Shown here piece after piece: positions 49,701 through 61,264 of a DNA stretch of 64,000 bases; position 1 is the stretch's first letter, and every line of letters starts with the position of its first letter. The position numbers and the translations under genes were made by a program. The notes under the pieces are model-generated. The model was not told the origin of the DNA, did no database searches, and was given only the letters and a program-made list of their open reading frames with translations. This stretch comes from Nautilus pompilius (taxonomy: Eukaryota > Mollusca > Cephalopoda > Nautilida > Nautilidae), in assembly GCA_018389105.1 (NCBI GenBank), contig JACATO010000036.1, positions 248,001-312,000 of the forward strand, given 5' to 3'.

Positions 49701-52419
49701 GTCGACAGATTTCTGGGAATCTGTTTTCACATTAGTTCACTTTGGTCACACACCAGCTTTTGACTGGATCCTTCTCTAAACAAAGAAATTTGTTGGTGTG
49801 TCTGTCTGTTTTTCATTTCTGTTTATCCATTGAAAGAAATACTAGCATAACTCAGATGGTTGGCTGTAAATTATCAAGGTGTATGACTTTTCATCAAAAT
49901 CTCATCTTAACAGAAAAGAGCCCTTGATATCGTGTTTGACCATACAGCCAAATGGGTAACTTATCTCTTGAGATAAACAGAAACCAGTGAATAATGATTA
50001 TATCACCAGCATAAGATTTAGGATTGAGCCAGTCAAAAACGCATTGACCTATTTTGTTGGGGTTATATTGGTTTCATAACTTCGGCAGGGTGGGAAATTT
50101 ATCGAATTTTAATGAAAGGAAGGAACTACGGTGAGAAAAACATGCAATATCCAGAATATAAATGAGAGAACTGGCTATGCGTATAAACATCCTCTGTAGA
50201 CAGTTGTTGATAATGAATTAAGTATCATACACCCGAGTCTCTTAAAGTCAGGGTTTGTGGGTAAGCATATGCAAATGAAGGAAGTTCAAATCTTTCAGTG
50301 ACTGATGAGGATTTTGCTTTGGAGATACAAATTTTCAAAATACTCTGATTGCCTTCTTGATTGCAAATTCATAGTTCAACAGTTCCCAAACCGAGTCACA
50401 ACCCCAAATTGCGACAAGAAGGGATGGTGTTGCAAAGATGGCCATTATCAAGATCATTTTCATTCAGCATTTAATCTTATGACTTTTTCCATGGTATAAT
50501 TCACACGAGTGCATTGCCTGCACAATGCCAACTTCCCAGCCTCACACCGACAGCTCAGCATGTAGTTATTCCATGGCTCAGAATACAGGATTTACATTAT
50601 TTCATGGTTTTTTTTTTTTAAAAAAATATTCTGGACAATCATTTCTCTGCACTTCCTCCACCCACCCCCACAGGGTGTGTGCCTGCAGCTTGCATTGATA
50701 GAGCAGGTAGTTGGGGCGGTCACATAATTTTATCACAGTTGATTGGGTTACACTGAGTAAAAGGTTGGAAGCTGCTGCTGTTTGATAGCGTTTGTTGTTA
50801 ATTTTACTATTGCTAAAACTTGTGTAGTCATAAGCATGTATTTTTTTGTTTATAATTATGCGTCTATGCATAACGTTAATTTACGTAGGTTAAGCATATG
50901 TGTGTGTTTTACTGATGTTTTTTAGTTAACATATCAAAAGGAAAATGTGTATACATTACAAAAATAGCTCATCTTTCACAGTATATTTTCATTTAATATT
51001 TTCTTCATCTTTGCTTATGTGAACAGGCTAATGATGCTTAACCCTGAAAGTGTAGAACATAACCTTTTGATATGAACTTTCTGATTGGCCAATTCAGTTA
51101 TTCACTATTGTAGTAACTGTTACAACATTTGTTATACGAGAAATATCCAGAAATAACTAAACACTGTATATAGGCAGCTCAGAGCCATATTGTTTTGGCT
51201 TTCGAAATAATTTATGCTGACGCTACTCAAATTTATCATTCTCTAGGGAAACTCAATCTCTTGTGTAAAATTCAAGACAGTGGCACAAGAAGATTTTCGA
51301 GGTGTGCTATTTGTAAACAAATAAAAAGTTCTTAGCAGTAACATCCATAGAAACTGAAAATTCTTTTTTTTTAAAAAAAAACAAAAAACACTGCATAAAT
51401 ATAACAGTGTAAAACTGGTGATATTTTTGGTAGTAAATGAAAATTAGTAACCTGAATCAAATAATGAGTAAAACAAAGTGAAAGTAAACTAAACTGAAAA
51501 ATGAAATTGTTTTAAATTGAACTTTTTTTAGGGCTATCAAAAATAATAGGGGCCGAATTACTATATCAATAATATATAAGGCTTAATTATTATGGTGGTG
51601 ATGTCATGAAGTTAAAGAGTACTGTTGACTGCATACCAAAAAAATACCAGCAAATATCATTAATGTAAAATGTAATAATGAAATGAAGTGTTAAGTGTAG
51701 ATTTAAGGTAATTAATTGATCAGCAATAATATTTTGAGTTTTAAATTCAATCACTGCTGTTAGAAATCAAGATGTAAAAAAAAACAGCAGAAACAACAAC
51801 AACAAAAAAACAAAATGGCTGGAATTAAGAATTTGTGAATGAAAATTACAATTTTTATATTGACACTTGTTTATATAATTATCCTCTGCATTCTTTATTT
51901 GTACTGAAATCTAAAATCTTTATTTAGTGATACAGTAGCTGATATTTTTAATGCAGTAGATGCCACTTATTAGCAACCTCTTGGTTTTGAGCAAAAAGTT
52001 GTCATCATCCAAGATTTGCTGCCAATAAGTAAAAGGGTTACTGCAGATGTAGAAGTGTGATATGGAAATACATATCAGAAATTTTTTTTGATTTGGTGTT
52101 AAGAATCAAACATTAAAATACGCGAATATACAGCTGTTTATGATGCCCATTTTCAAAATAAAAAGGGAGCATGCACACACACACACATATTAGTATTGCA
52201 CTACAATAATATACCACTATTATCTTTGCAATGAATAAAGCAAACATAAAAGATGTTGGTATACAGCACTGTACTTAGAATTGATGCTGAAGTATGCGAT
52301 TTTCAAAAGTATTTATCCAATGTTGTCTGCTCTTTACAGTTTTCTACCTAGCTATCTGTCAATCTCTCTCTCTCAGTTCTGTGCGCAGCTTTGTAGTCAC
52401 TTTCAAAGCTACAATTCTT
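46756..52419. other. AT-rich DNA, no gene seen
   Basis: It contains T/A runs (47479-47490, 48025-48036, 48085-48095, 50610-50627) and an (AC)n tract at about 52175-52187. The stretch 50378-50440 (AACAGTTCCCAAACCGAGTC onward) looks like a decayed hAT terminus. The segment 48880-49210 is rich in homeodomain-type TTAATTAA/ATTAATC strings. No protein-coding gene was recognised. Confidence 0.4.
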
Positions 52420-53020
52420 GCAAACCTGTAGAAAATGCTCAAAGCACGTAACTCTTGAAATAAAGGTTCTTTGGGTTCCTCATCTGATGTAATATCTACC
52501 CCCTTGTGGTTTTTCAACCTTTAGGTGCTTCGCAGCTGCAGCTGTCTTGAGAAGTTCCACATCAGTGAACTTGCTTGCAGTCTCAGTATGACTGGCAAAT
52601 TTGAAAATGGCCTCAAATTTCTGTGCTGTTATTATCAGGAATGTTGATGTCGACCAGCACATTGATGTTTGCGGTAGATAAAAATCCTGTCTTTTTAAAA
52701 CAGTTGTAAACAGTCTGGGAGAGAATAACAACTCAGGACTCTTTAGCTGGAGAAGTGCAAGAAGTGAGGTGCTTTTTACAATGCCCAGCACTCATGCATT
52801 CAGACAAGTGTGGTAGTGGCCTTCTGAAGTTTTTAATGATACCCACGTCTATTGGCTGCATAACTGTTTAAGATATTAAACTTTTCTGCTTTTTGCACTT
52901 GCTTAGCAGATGGTTCATGTAGGGCTTCCATAAACAAAACTTGATCACCAAGCGGCAGGTTCATACATTTTCCCACCATGATGTACAGCAGAGTTAACTT
53001 TAGAAAATGTGCAGCTGCAA
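52420..53020 (-). pseudogene. Pogo-type (DDE_1) transposase relic
   Basis: On the minus strand, MQPIDVGIIKNFRR (about 52861-52820) is the hallmark QPMDxGII block around the third catalytic residue of pogo/Tigger/jerky transposases. About 150 bp on, TVYNCFKKTGF (about 52712-52680) matches their conserved NCFxKxGF block. Between and after them the frame is broken. The open frame 52480-52791 on this strand is mostly out of frame with the family. Upstream catalytic blocks are not recognisable. It is a fragment of an old element. Confidence 0.55.
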
Positions 53021-54589
53021 ATTCAGTGCATTATAAAAGCTAGTTAAAGGGAAGCAAGTGAAAGTTATGCATCCAAATGCAAAGCAAGTAGCAACTATAT
53101 GTCGACAGTTAAAGAAACAAATGTTTGTAATGCTTGTATGGTTTGATACACTTTTTCCACTGACATGCCGGTAACATACTTGTCATTAATATTATAAAAA
53201 AAAATACAAGCAACTACAAGACTTCTGTGAATTTTATAGCCCTGGAAACTCTAATAAGGTTGTTGGTGTGATAATTATTAATATTAAAATCCTGTTAACA
53301 GTATAGTTTATGGGATGAGATTGGTTTTTGGGAAAATGTTATTAATAACTTAAAGTTGTCATTATCAGGATTGCTAATAACTGGCTTCTACTGTATTATT
53401 AAAATATTTTTGTTAGCTGTTTTCAGAATTTTGGAGGCATAAACTATAGTTTCTTTTTTCAAAATATAATGTTGCAGTTCAGGTAAAATTTTCAAATGCA
53501 TATATTGATTCTAAACATCAGTATACTCGATACTTTCAGTTCACTGCTGCAGAATAATTATGTACCTTAATTTTAATGATGAAATGAGTGCTCAAGCTGC
53601 TGCTTGTTGTCGTGTGGTTTTGTAACATGCCTACTTGGCATGAAAATTGTACCTTTGTAGAATCTTCATTGAAAAATCGTTAGTTGACAAGTCCATTCAT
53701 TGAAGTATCTGCAGAACCTGAGAAGTCCGTCTAATCTTCCATGGATCTAGTCAGTGTATAGTGTATATCATCAGGTGGCTAGATCTCATATTTGTCCCAG
53801 ACATCAAGACTGTGCGAGTGTTGCAGTCCTTTTATAAAGTTGTATTGTTGAATTTAACTTACAAGTGAGAAATATATTGATATGAACTTAATTTGCAGTT
53901 TCTGGCTACAAGCAGGACATTATGTTAGTTATGTTTCCACCTAGAATAAAGATTTATTTAAAATAACTTTTCAAGTATAAACAACTTAATTAAAAAACAG
54001 ACATTTACTATATTTTAATAAAGTTCTTATGGTCTAAATTTTTCTTTTTTTCGTTGCATATTTCATACATTTTTTTCAAAAGAGTTGACACACTGTGATA
54101 TTAATGGAAGATAAGTACAGTTTTGGGCTCTTTTTATTATATTGCTTAGTAAAGACTTTCACAATTTCCATGTATTGTCAGGATGTGTTTGCATACCAAA
54201 TACTTCTATATAACAATTTTAGAAAGTCTGAGGGTTAATGGTACCAACCTTGTTATCTTTAGCTGTGTTTTAACTATGTTCATGGAAAAGAAAATAGAGA
54301 GAAACCTATACTCACAAAGGCTACCAGATTAAGTTTTATAGATAATGTATACTAGGGATGTTCAAAGGAAATCAAACAGAAATAGCACTACTGTAAGAGT
54401 ATTATTTCATTTGAACATCTCAGCTCTGTGTGTGTTTCTCTCTCTGACAGACAGGAAATAATTAAGGAGAAACACACAGGATATGTACAAATGTGTAATT
54501 GCAACTGAGAAACGTATGTATGTACACAATGCATTATTACATAAAACTATAGAGAAAAAAAATGTCATACAGTGCATTAGTATTTGATA
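53021..54589. other. AT-rich DNA, no gene seen
   Basis: No motif, repeat family or RNA gene was recognised. A small inverted pattern occurs around 54421-54480 (GTGTGTTTCTC ... GAGAAACACAC), about 40 bp apart, and could form a hairpin. Confidence 0.4.
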
Positions 54590-55330
54590 CTACTTTTGCT
54601 TCATGTAGAGCTTGACACCTTGTTTTCATGCTCCCATCCATACAAGTCATCAGTGTATGACTGGAATGTTGTAAATATTCTGTAGCACTTTTCACCATTA
54701 ATCAAAGGAGCTGGGTTGTCATTTGTCTTCTCAGTTGACATATTAACCCCATATACTCTTATTGATGTTCATATAAGGCTTTTGTGCAAGCCAAGGCATC
54801 TTTGTGAGTGTTCCATCAGCCGCTTTATGTTCCAGATAGATTTTCACCGCATTTAGTGAAATCTTGGGGGCGAGTGTCATGTTGGAAGATGAATCACCGT
54901 CCAACCAGGTGTCTTCCTGAGGACACGTCATTGATGGATGAGAATTGTCCTGTACCTGCGGGCTGTTCGTATACATTAGATTTTAATCAAATTCTTCAAC
55001 ACCGTTGGGTGATATGTAGCCCCACACTTGCACTGATCCACTACCACCCTTTGTTGTAATTGTACAATGGCTGTTATACCAAAACCGTAGTTGGTTATTG
55101 CCAAACAGTTCAAACTTGGAATTACCTGTAAGGAAGACCCTTTCCCAGACGTGGTCATCTCACTGTTTCATCTTTGCTGTTCGGTTGTCTCTCCTCAGCA
55201 AAGTCTTTCAGGCAGCTGCACAGCCATTGAGATCATTTTGCGTTGATGCTTATCTTACTGTTCTTGAAGAAATGTCAACCGTACTAGCAGCTAGGTCATC
55301 TTAGCTCATTGCCTAATATGTAAAAAAGCA
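54590..55330 (-). pseudogene. Tc1-like transposase relic
   Basis: The minus strand carries ordered Tc1-type blocks. WERVFLTGNSKFELFGNN (about 55150-55100) is the first-Asp block FSDESKFxLFG with the Asp lost. GSVQVWGYISPNGVEEF (about 55040-54990) is next. A decayed FQxDxxPxH region (about 54890-54860) follows. Then come NAVKIYLEHKAADGTLTKMP and WLAQKPYMNINKSIWG (about 54860-54743), matching WPAQSPDLNPIExLW with the third acidic residue changed. Termini are not clearly visible, although CATACAGTGCATTAGTATTT near 54568 could belong to one. Inactive. Confidence 0.6.
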
Positions 55331-55789
55331 TACCCTTGGGTACTTAACATCATTTTTGGAGGGTTTGACCATGTACATTTTGAATAGTAGTAGGTTCACG
55401 TTTCCTCCTCGGAGTCTTGCATACAACTTTTTCTGAAACATGAAGTCGGGCTGCAAGCTGCCTTATTGACCACTTACTAAGACCTTGGTTTGTATACTTT
55501 TGTCATGTGATATTTCTTTCCCAGGAGCTATGGCATTTACCACACATTCATTTCACTACATTGATATCACTGCTTATGTTTTTATAGTTCTTCTGCAGGT
55601 TTGGTGCTTTCTGACCACCTGTATGATATTCTTAAGATATAACAAAACATTAATAAATATTAATTTAAATTAAAAATGTTACATAAATTTATTTGTAGCA
55701 TCTTTTAATATAAATTAGAATCTATTCTTCTATAATAGTTAAAACACGGCTTGGAATTGTGATAGTGGTAAGGGATATAGTAGTCATCT
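55331..55789. other. AT-rich DNA, probable decayed transposon flank
   Basis: The part up to about 55500 may be the N-terminal remainder of the neighbouring Tc1 relic. Beyond it nothing was recognised. Confidence 0.35.
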
Positions 55790-55990
55790 TGGCCCTCAAC
55801 AAACTGAGCCTACTGCCACACTTGTTGCTGCGCAAGAAAGGTCCAACTAGAATTGTTTCTAGATATGAGAAAGAAAACCATGCCTAAAGAGCTACCTCAA
55901 ACTGAGCCAATCCCCGACCAGAGATTGAATAATTCTAGCTTTCAACCTTGGCATTCCAATAGTATAACCACTGCAGTTTTGAACCTTTGA
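55790..55990 (-). repeat. tRNA-derived SINE, same family as 13917-14052
   Basis: Read on the minus strand it gives GCAGTGGTTATACTATTGGA, then an AAGGTTGAAAGCTAG-like box B region, and then the shared body string GGCTCAGTTTGAGGTA. This parallels the copy at 13917-14052 segment by segment. A second AACTGAGCC string at about 55800 suggests the element continues to the left or that a second partial copy abuts. Confidence 0.55.
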
Positions 55991-58900
55991 CTTGTTTCAT
56001 TTCTGGGTTTGTCAATCAGGGGTTCCATGTGGTTTGTTTCTAAGGCTTCCCTGTCTGATATCTTTCTACCTGCAGTTTTTCACAAATTATTCTTCTATGA
56101 CTCCTCTTTTTCGATGAGGGAGGAATCTGGGCTATTATTATTTTACATAAACTCTAAGTAATTTTCATCTTATTAACAATTTGTTTTTGTTTTCACTTAG
56201 TCGAGATTATTGATGCATTCTGATAAAAATAATGAATGTTTGATGTGATCAGTTTTCTGTGCTGTTGGGGATGCTTGACTGGAGAAATCCAAATAAACAA
56301 ACCAGTAAAATTAATGAAAACAGGAAGCGCTGTAATGGGAACTCTCTTTGAACATTTTGCTCCATTGCTGGATGTTTTATTGCGGTCATCCAGTCCTTCG
56401 GTTCATTGTAAATGCTGACGTGGTGCACTGGGTGGGGGAATTATTTTTTCTGGTGTAGGGTGAAAGCATTCCATCTGCATCTCGAACACTGGGGGCATGT
56501 GTTCGATGTAATAGTTTTACGAACGTCACACACCGGACTTTGTCAGCTAAGAGATGTTTATTTCCACTGCAGGGTGCGATACAGCGACAGTCCGATTGTG
56601 TGTGTTTCTGGCTGAAGACAATTGTTTTGTGTTTGTTGAACCTTCCAAATTAAAAAAAAGAAAAATCAATAATTGCTGTGTGATTTACAAAAAGAGAGTA
56701 AACATTAATTATAGATGGGAAATAAACAGCTAATAGTTAGATTTATGTATTTACAGGAAAACTTTGCTAATTGCCTTATTTTTTGTGATGGATGGTTTGT
56801 TTCCTTGATCTGTGCATATGAGGTGTGAGAGACTTTGAATACAAGCCTGATTTTAACAGAAAAAGTTGGGGTTTTTTCTCTCTCTTGCTTTGCACCATTG
56901 TTGAGCTTTTGTTTTCTGACTTCTTGAGGATGATCTTTGTTGCCAGGGCCACTCTGCAGAAACTAAGCTGCTCTATCCCTAACGGTTGAACTAGGAGTCT
57001 TGAATTTGTTCACCAAACAGCGAGTTTCCAACCATTTTGTATCATATAGATTTTTAACCTTTCTCACATTGTATAAATTTTCTCTCTACTCTGTTGGAAA
57101 AAAGCTTAAGATTTTGGTGAATCATTGAAATCACTTTTGTTTGGGGATAGAAATTCTACTGGGCTAATGAAAATTGTTGTTACATTAAACAGATATCTAT
57201 AATGGGGTATGCATAGAAAGTTTGGAGAGGACAGAGAAGTATTCCAAACTATTTTCAGAAGAATTTGGTTTTCTGAGATGTGGATGCAATTTTTTTATTG
57301 CCTGCAAAAATCAATTATTAATCAAGACTGAGATGCTGCTTCAGAGTTGAGTGTGTTGTCTACTCTCTCGTGAAGCTTCACTGGGAAATTTGCTTTGATA
57401 AAAGATAGTAAAGTTCTTCAATGCTGACTTTTTAAAGAGATTGACGTTGAAAATGCTTAGAGTATAGATTATGTACATTCCTAGTGATCATGTGAAGCTT
57501 CATGGATTAAAGGTAAATTAATAGCACACGAGAATTCTAGAGTGTGTGTGTTAGTTACGTTAATTTTGTTAGAAAAATTTAAGATAAAACATTCTGCAGG
57601 GTCTATTAATACTTTTAGCAAAACATTTCTTGGCTGCCCCCCTTTTGTCAATTAGTAATCTTTGGTTGCTATGGTGATAGCTTCCATACTTACAGTCATT
57701 TTGATGGAAGCAAAACTCTATTCTGAAGGTTACAGTCCATGACTACAGCATAATTTGAACACCCTTTTACTTGGATTTATCCTCCAGTATTCATGCAAAA
57801 TCTTAGGAATATCTTTCTCTCTAGTTTAGTACAAATAGGTGATTTTGATTTAATATTGGTTTTATTATTTAAAAAAATTTTTTCGTTTCATCTCAAAATG
57901 TCTTGACGGTTTGCTTGTTTAATCCCCCATAGTATGATCAATTTGTAACTTAATACATCTATCCCCACAAATTATTTTAGTGTTTAAACATTTTCTTTAT
58001 TTTACAATAAGACTGAATACCCGCTCCCTGAAAACAAAAAAAGCCAAGCAATAACCTTTTTTTCAAATTTCTATTATATTGCCAAATTTATTTTTTATTT
58101 TTGAATTCTTTGTATTTGAGCAGATTTTCCTTTACAGTATTCATTTGCTATTGACATTATTTCACTGCAGCAATATTTTCCAAGTTTTTTTTTTATATCA
58201 TGTGGCAAAAAATGTAATTGAGGTCAATCAATATCTTGTTAGTGGGATCTTTGTACTTCTGAATTTTGATTGGCTGTTTCTAAACTATTGCTGCTGGCCA
58301 GCTAAAATAGCAAAACTGTTTTCAAGCCTGCTGTAAAAGAGAAAAAGTTAATTTACCTTTTTAGAATTGTAAATCGTTTTCAATTTTCAAACTTTATCTT
58401 AAAGATCTTCCATGATTTTTGTTGCTTACTACCAATATCTAGTTACAGATAGAGCTTAGTCATCTGATACTTATTAATTACTTTCAAATAAATTTAAGGA
58501 TTTATTTTATCATATACAACTGAGTGTATTTAAAATACTAAAATGTTATCTATGCTGCTGTAGAAGGCACAGCATTATTTGTAGATACAACTGGGATAGT
58601 TGACTGTAAAAAAAAAAATTAGCATTTATACAATCCATAACATGGTACTGTTACTGCTAAGTTTGTCTGAAGCAATAGTCTGCAGACCATTTATGTGGCT
58701 GTTGATGAACATGATAATGCCGAGTGATGTCTCGTGTCAGCCATGTTTCTACAGTTGTTGATTTGCTGTTATCTAGTGATTCTGTATGATTGGGTTGCAG
58801 GCATAGGCTTATAAATGGTGGCCTTACTGAGCTTTGATATAAGCTTGCATTTAAAGCACTGGTTGTTCTCATCTTGGCATCTGAATGCTGCTTTGAAACA

Positions 58901-59634
58901 CCATTTTATAGACAATCATCAGCTCTTTCCACTTAAAAAAACCCTATAGCTGCACCCAACAATCTTGTAGAAGTTATGGAGTTTCTTTTGATATGCTTTT
59001 GATTAAGCTGCTGACTTATTTATTCAGAATTATCAATTTTGGACACGGAGGGGGGCGCGCTGGTTGTATTAGTTTGACAATCTCTCAAAAAGATGCTTTT
59101 AAATTTTAGTCACAGGTTAGATACTAGATCCTTTATCTTGGAAGACAGAGAGAAAAAAATTTTTAAAGTGTTGATTTAACATGCCCTGTGGTTCTGTACA
59201 TTTATCTTCACTCCTATGAACCGTTGTTAGTCTGTTATTATAACTAATTATTCTTCTCCAAAATAAACGGCTTTCTTTGATAGCTGATACAATCTCCACC
59301 CCCCCCTGTTTTAAAAAAAAAGTCTGATATATGTCAAGTTAAGATAAACTTGCGTCTCATCCATTCCACATGAGAGCAAGATGGATACATAAAAATTTGC
59401 CCTTTATTTATTTACTCCCAGTTAAGGAGCAATAAGAAAAATGGTCTGTTGGCCAGGAATTAGCTAGCAACATTCTTTATTGTTGAATGACTTAATATAT
59501 CGGACTACAAAGCCCCAACTTTGATGTAATGCCACCCTTCAAATTTATATTTTTCAGCTGAAGATTGGAATGTCAGCAGTGCCCAAACCAGAATAAAAAG
59601 AGAGAAGCTGTAAGTTCATTAAATTTACAAAGTT
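55991..59634. other. Intergenic DNA downstream of the AUTS2-like gene
   Basis: A GC-richer patch at about 56310-56620 has two overlapping small frames (56236-56418 and 56412-56615) that I could not assign. A G/C tract GGAGGGGGGCGCGC lies at about 59047-59060, and A/T homopolymers occur at 58608-58618. No gene or repeat family was recognised. Confidence 0.4.
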
Positions 59635-59640
59635 TTTATT
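59635..59640 (-). terminator. Possible poly(A) signal of the AUTS2-like gene
   Basis: AATAAA on the minus strand (TTTATT on the plus strand) lies about 735 bp after the stop codon. It is the first such hexamer reached on this strand past the T/A-rich block. Other AATAAA strings follow further left (near 59476 and 59405), so the true cleavage site may be later. Confidence 0.35.
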
Positions 59641-60372
59641 TTTCCCGTTTCTATAGTAATAGAAACATCTTATATTACAGCTCACAGGGTTGGCCTGGCT
59701 GGTTGGTTATATACAGGTCTCTTCTGTGATATCAAAATAGAAAAGGTGATGGCCAACCAGTGTGATGGAGCTAAAAACCCAAGTTCCCTCCCTGTGAGAA
59801 GACTTCGTTCTGATGATCAGAAAACACAACATTTAAATAAGTTATCAGCTTGCACAGGTTTTTTTTTTTTGTAATTATTCCATTAATTTAAATTGCATCC
59901 TTCTTACCAAAGTGAAATAATAAAAAAAAAAAAAAATTTTTTTTTTTAAAATTTGCTTTTTTGTTTTGTTTTTTTTTTTTTTTGTTTTTCATTTTCACAA
60001 GATCAACATTTATACACATATTGTTGCACAGGACAAAAGTACTACGTTTTTCTTGTACAACTAAAAGACATTTCATCAAAAACTGCATACAGGCTTGGCC
60101 TGATAATATTCTTACCCTACAGAACTCCAATGGGTATGCGAATTCTGTTTTGCCATTTTTGGGACTGGCCTCTCTTAAAAGGTGCAAACCACTATCAGCT
60201 TCTTCCTACTGGTGCATATGTGACGCCAGCCAGTCACACACAGGTATGAACAGCTGCATCACCTCTTTGTGCTACCGTACATGGCACGGATATAAACCCA
60301 GGGATTCTTTTCACCCAAACAAAGAACAGGAAAGAAAGAAACCAACCCCACCTACAAGTGTGTCAACAAATT
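59635..60372 (-). other. Inferred 3' UTR of the AUTS2-like gene
   Basis: This is non-coding sequence after the stop at 60373. It includes an unusual A14/T13 palindromic block and a long run of A on the sense strand (plus-strand T) at about 59921-59985. The open frames on the plus strand (59953-60431) are antisense to it and show no motif. Confidence 0.4.
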
Positions 60373-61264
60373 CTACCTGGAATGAGCATCAGGGTCAGTT
60401 GAACTGGAGTGACTGTCCCGTTTATCTTTAAGATCACTGACACTGTCTAGTGGGCTACTTGCTTTGGACTTGGAACTTGAAGGGGAATTGGTGTGACTGT
60501 GGTTGTGGGCTGCACTAGATGAGGGGATCAGTGGTGGTGGGGCTCCAGGAATACTGGCAGGGGAGTTACTTTTGCTCGAGTGGTTGACCATAGGGCTAAC
60601 AGTCCGTGGAAAGTGTGCTGACAAGGGATCCAGCGGTCGTAGCGTTGGCAGCTTGTTCTGTTCAAACTCCAGTCTTTCTCGCTCAAAGATTGGAAGCCGG
60701 TCCAGGATACGTTCTCTTTCCCTGAAGTAGAACTCTTCCTTCAGTCGGTCCCTATCCATGAACGTACTAAAAGGATTCGGAAACTGGGTCAGCATTTGTT
60801 CTCGTTTCCGTTCCATTTCCCGTTGTAGCTCAAGTCGATGGTGTGTCATATCAAAGCCTTTATCAAATGGGTTCCACACAGCAGGAAGCTGAGGCGGCCG
60901 CTCAGGGTGAAGGTAGTGAGGTCCCAACATCCTGCTCCGTTCCAGTATATTTACTGGCATAGGAGAAGACTGCGGTATATGCCCAAAGAAAAAGTCATTT
61001 CTGAGTAACTGTTTCTCTCGGTCAATCAAAAGGACCTCTTCATCTCGCCGTTCTTCCTTTATTTTTATGTTAGACTTATCCTCATGCCGTTTGTCCAACA
61101 AGTCTGGTTTGGATGGCTCAATCCGTCCATTCCTTATGGGTGACCGAGATCTGGAACGAGATCTGTGCCGCTGTTCTACTTCTCGGAACCTCTCCACCAC
61201 TCTATCTTTGTCGCGACCCCGGTCGATTTCTAGTGCATTTAGCCTTTCCAAGTTCCTGCGCTCT
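60373..61264 (-). CDS. AUTS2: AUTS2-like gene, last coding exon
   Basis: The acceptor TTTGTTCTTTCCAG precedes 61264. The exon enters with one base completing an Arg codon (AG from the previous exon plus A). It runs 892 nt to TAG at 60373-60375. It encodes residues 166-462: the RS stretch, the conserved WNPFDK...FYFRERERILDRLP block and the Ser-rich tail ending DPDAHSR. The frame continues upstream of the first Leu (TTG at 61251), so no start lies here. Confidence 0.9.

Noticed and set aside
59953..60431. Overlapping plus-strand frames of up to 156 codons
   Set aside because: They are antisense to the 3' UTR and last exon of the AUTS2-like gene, begin in a T-run (Phe-rich) and show no domain.
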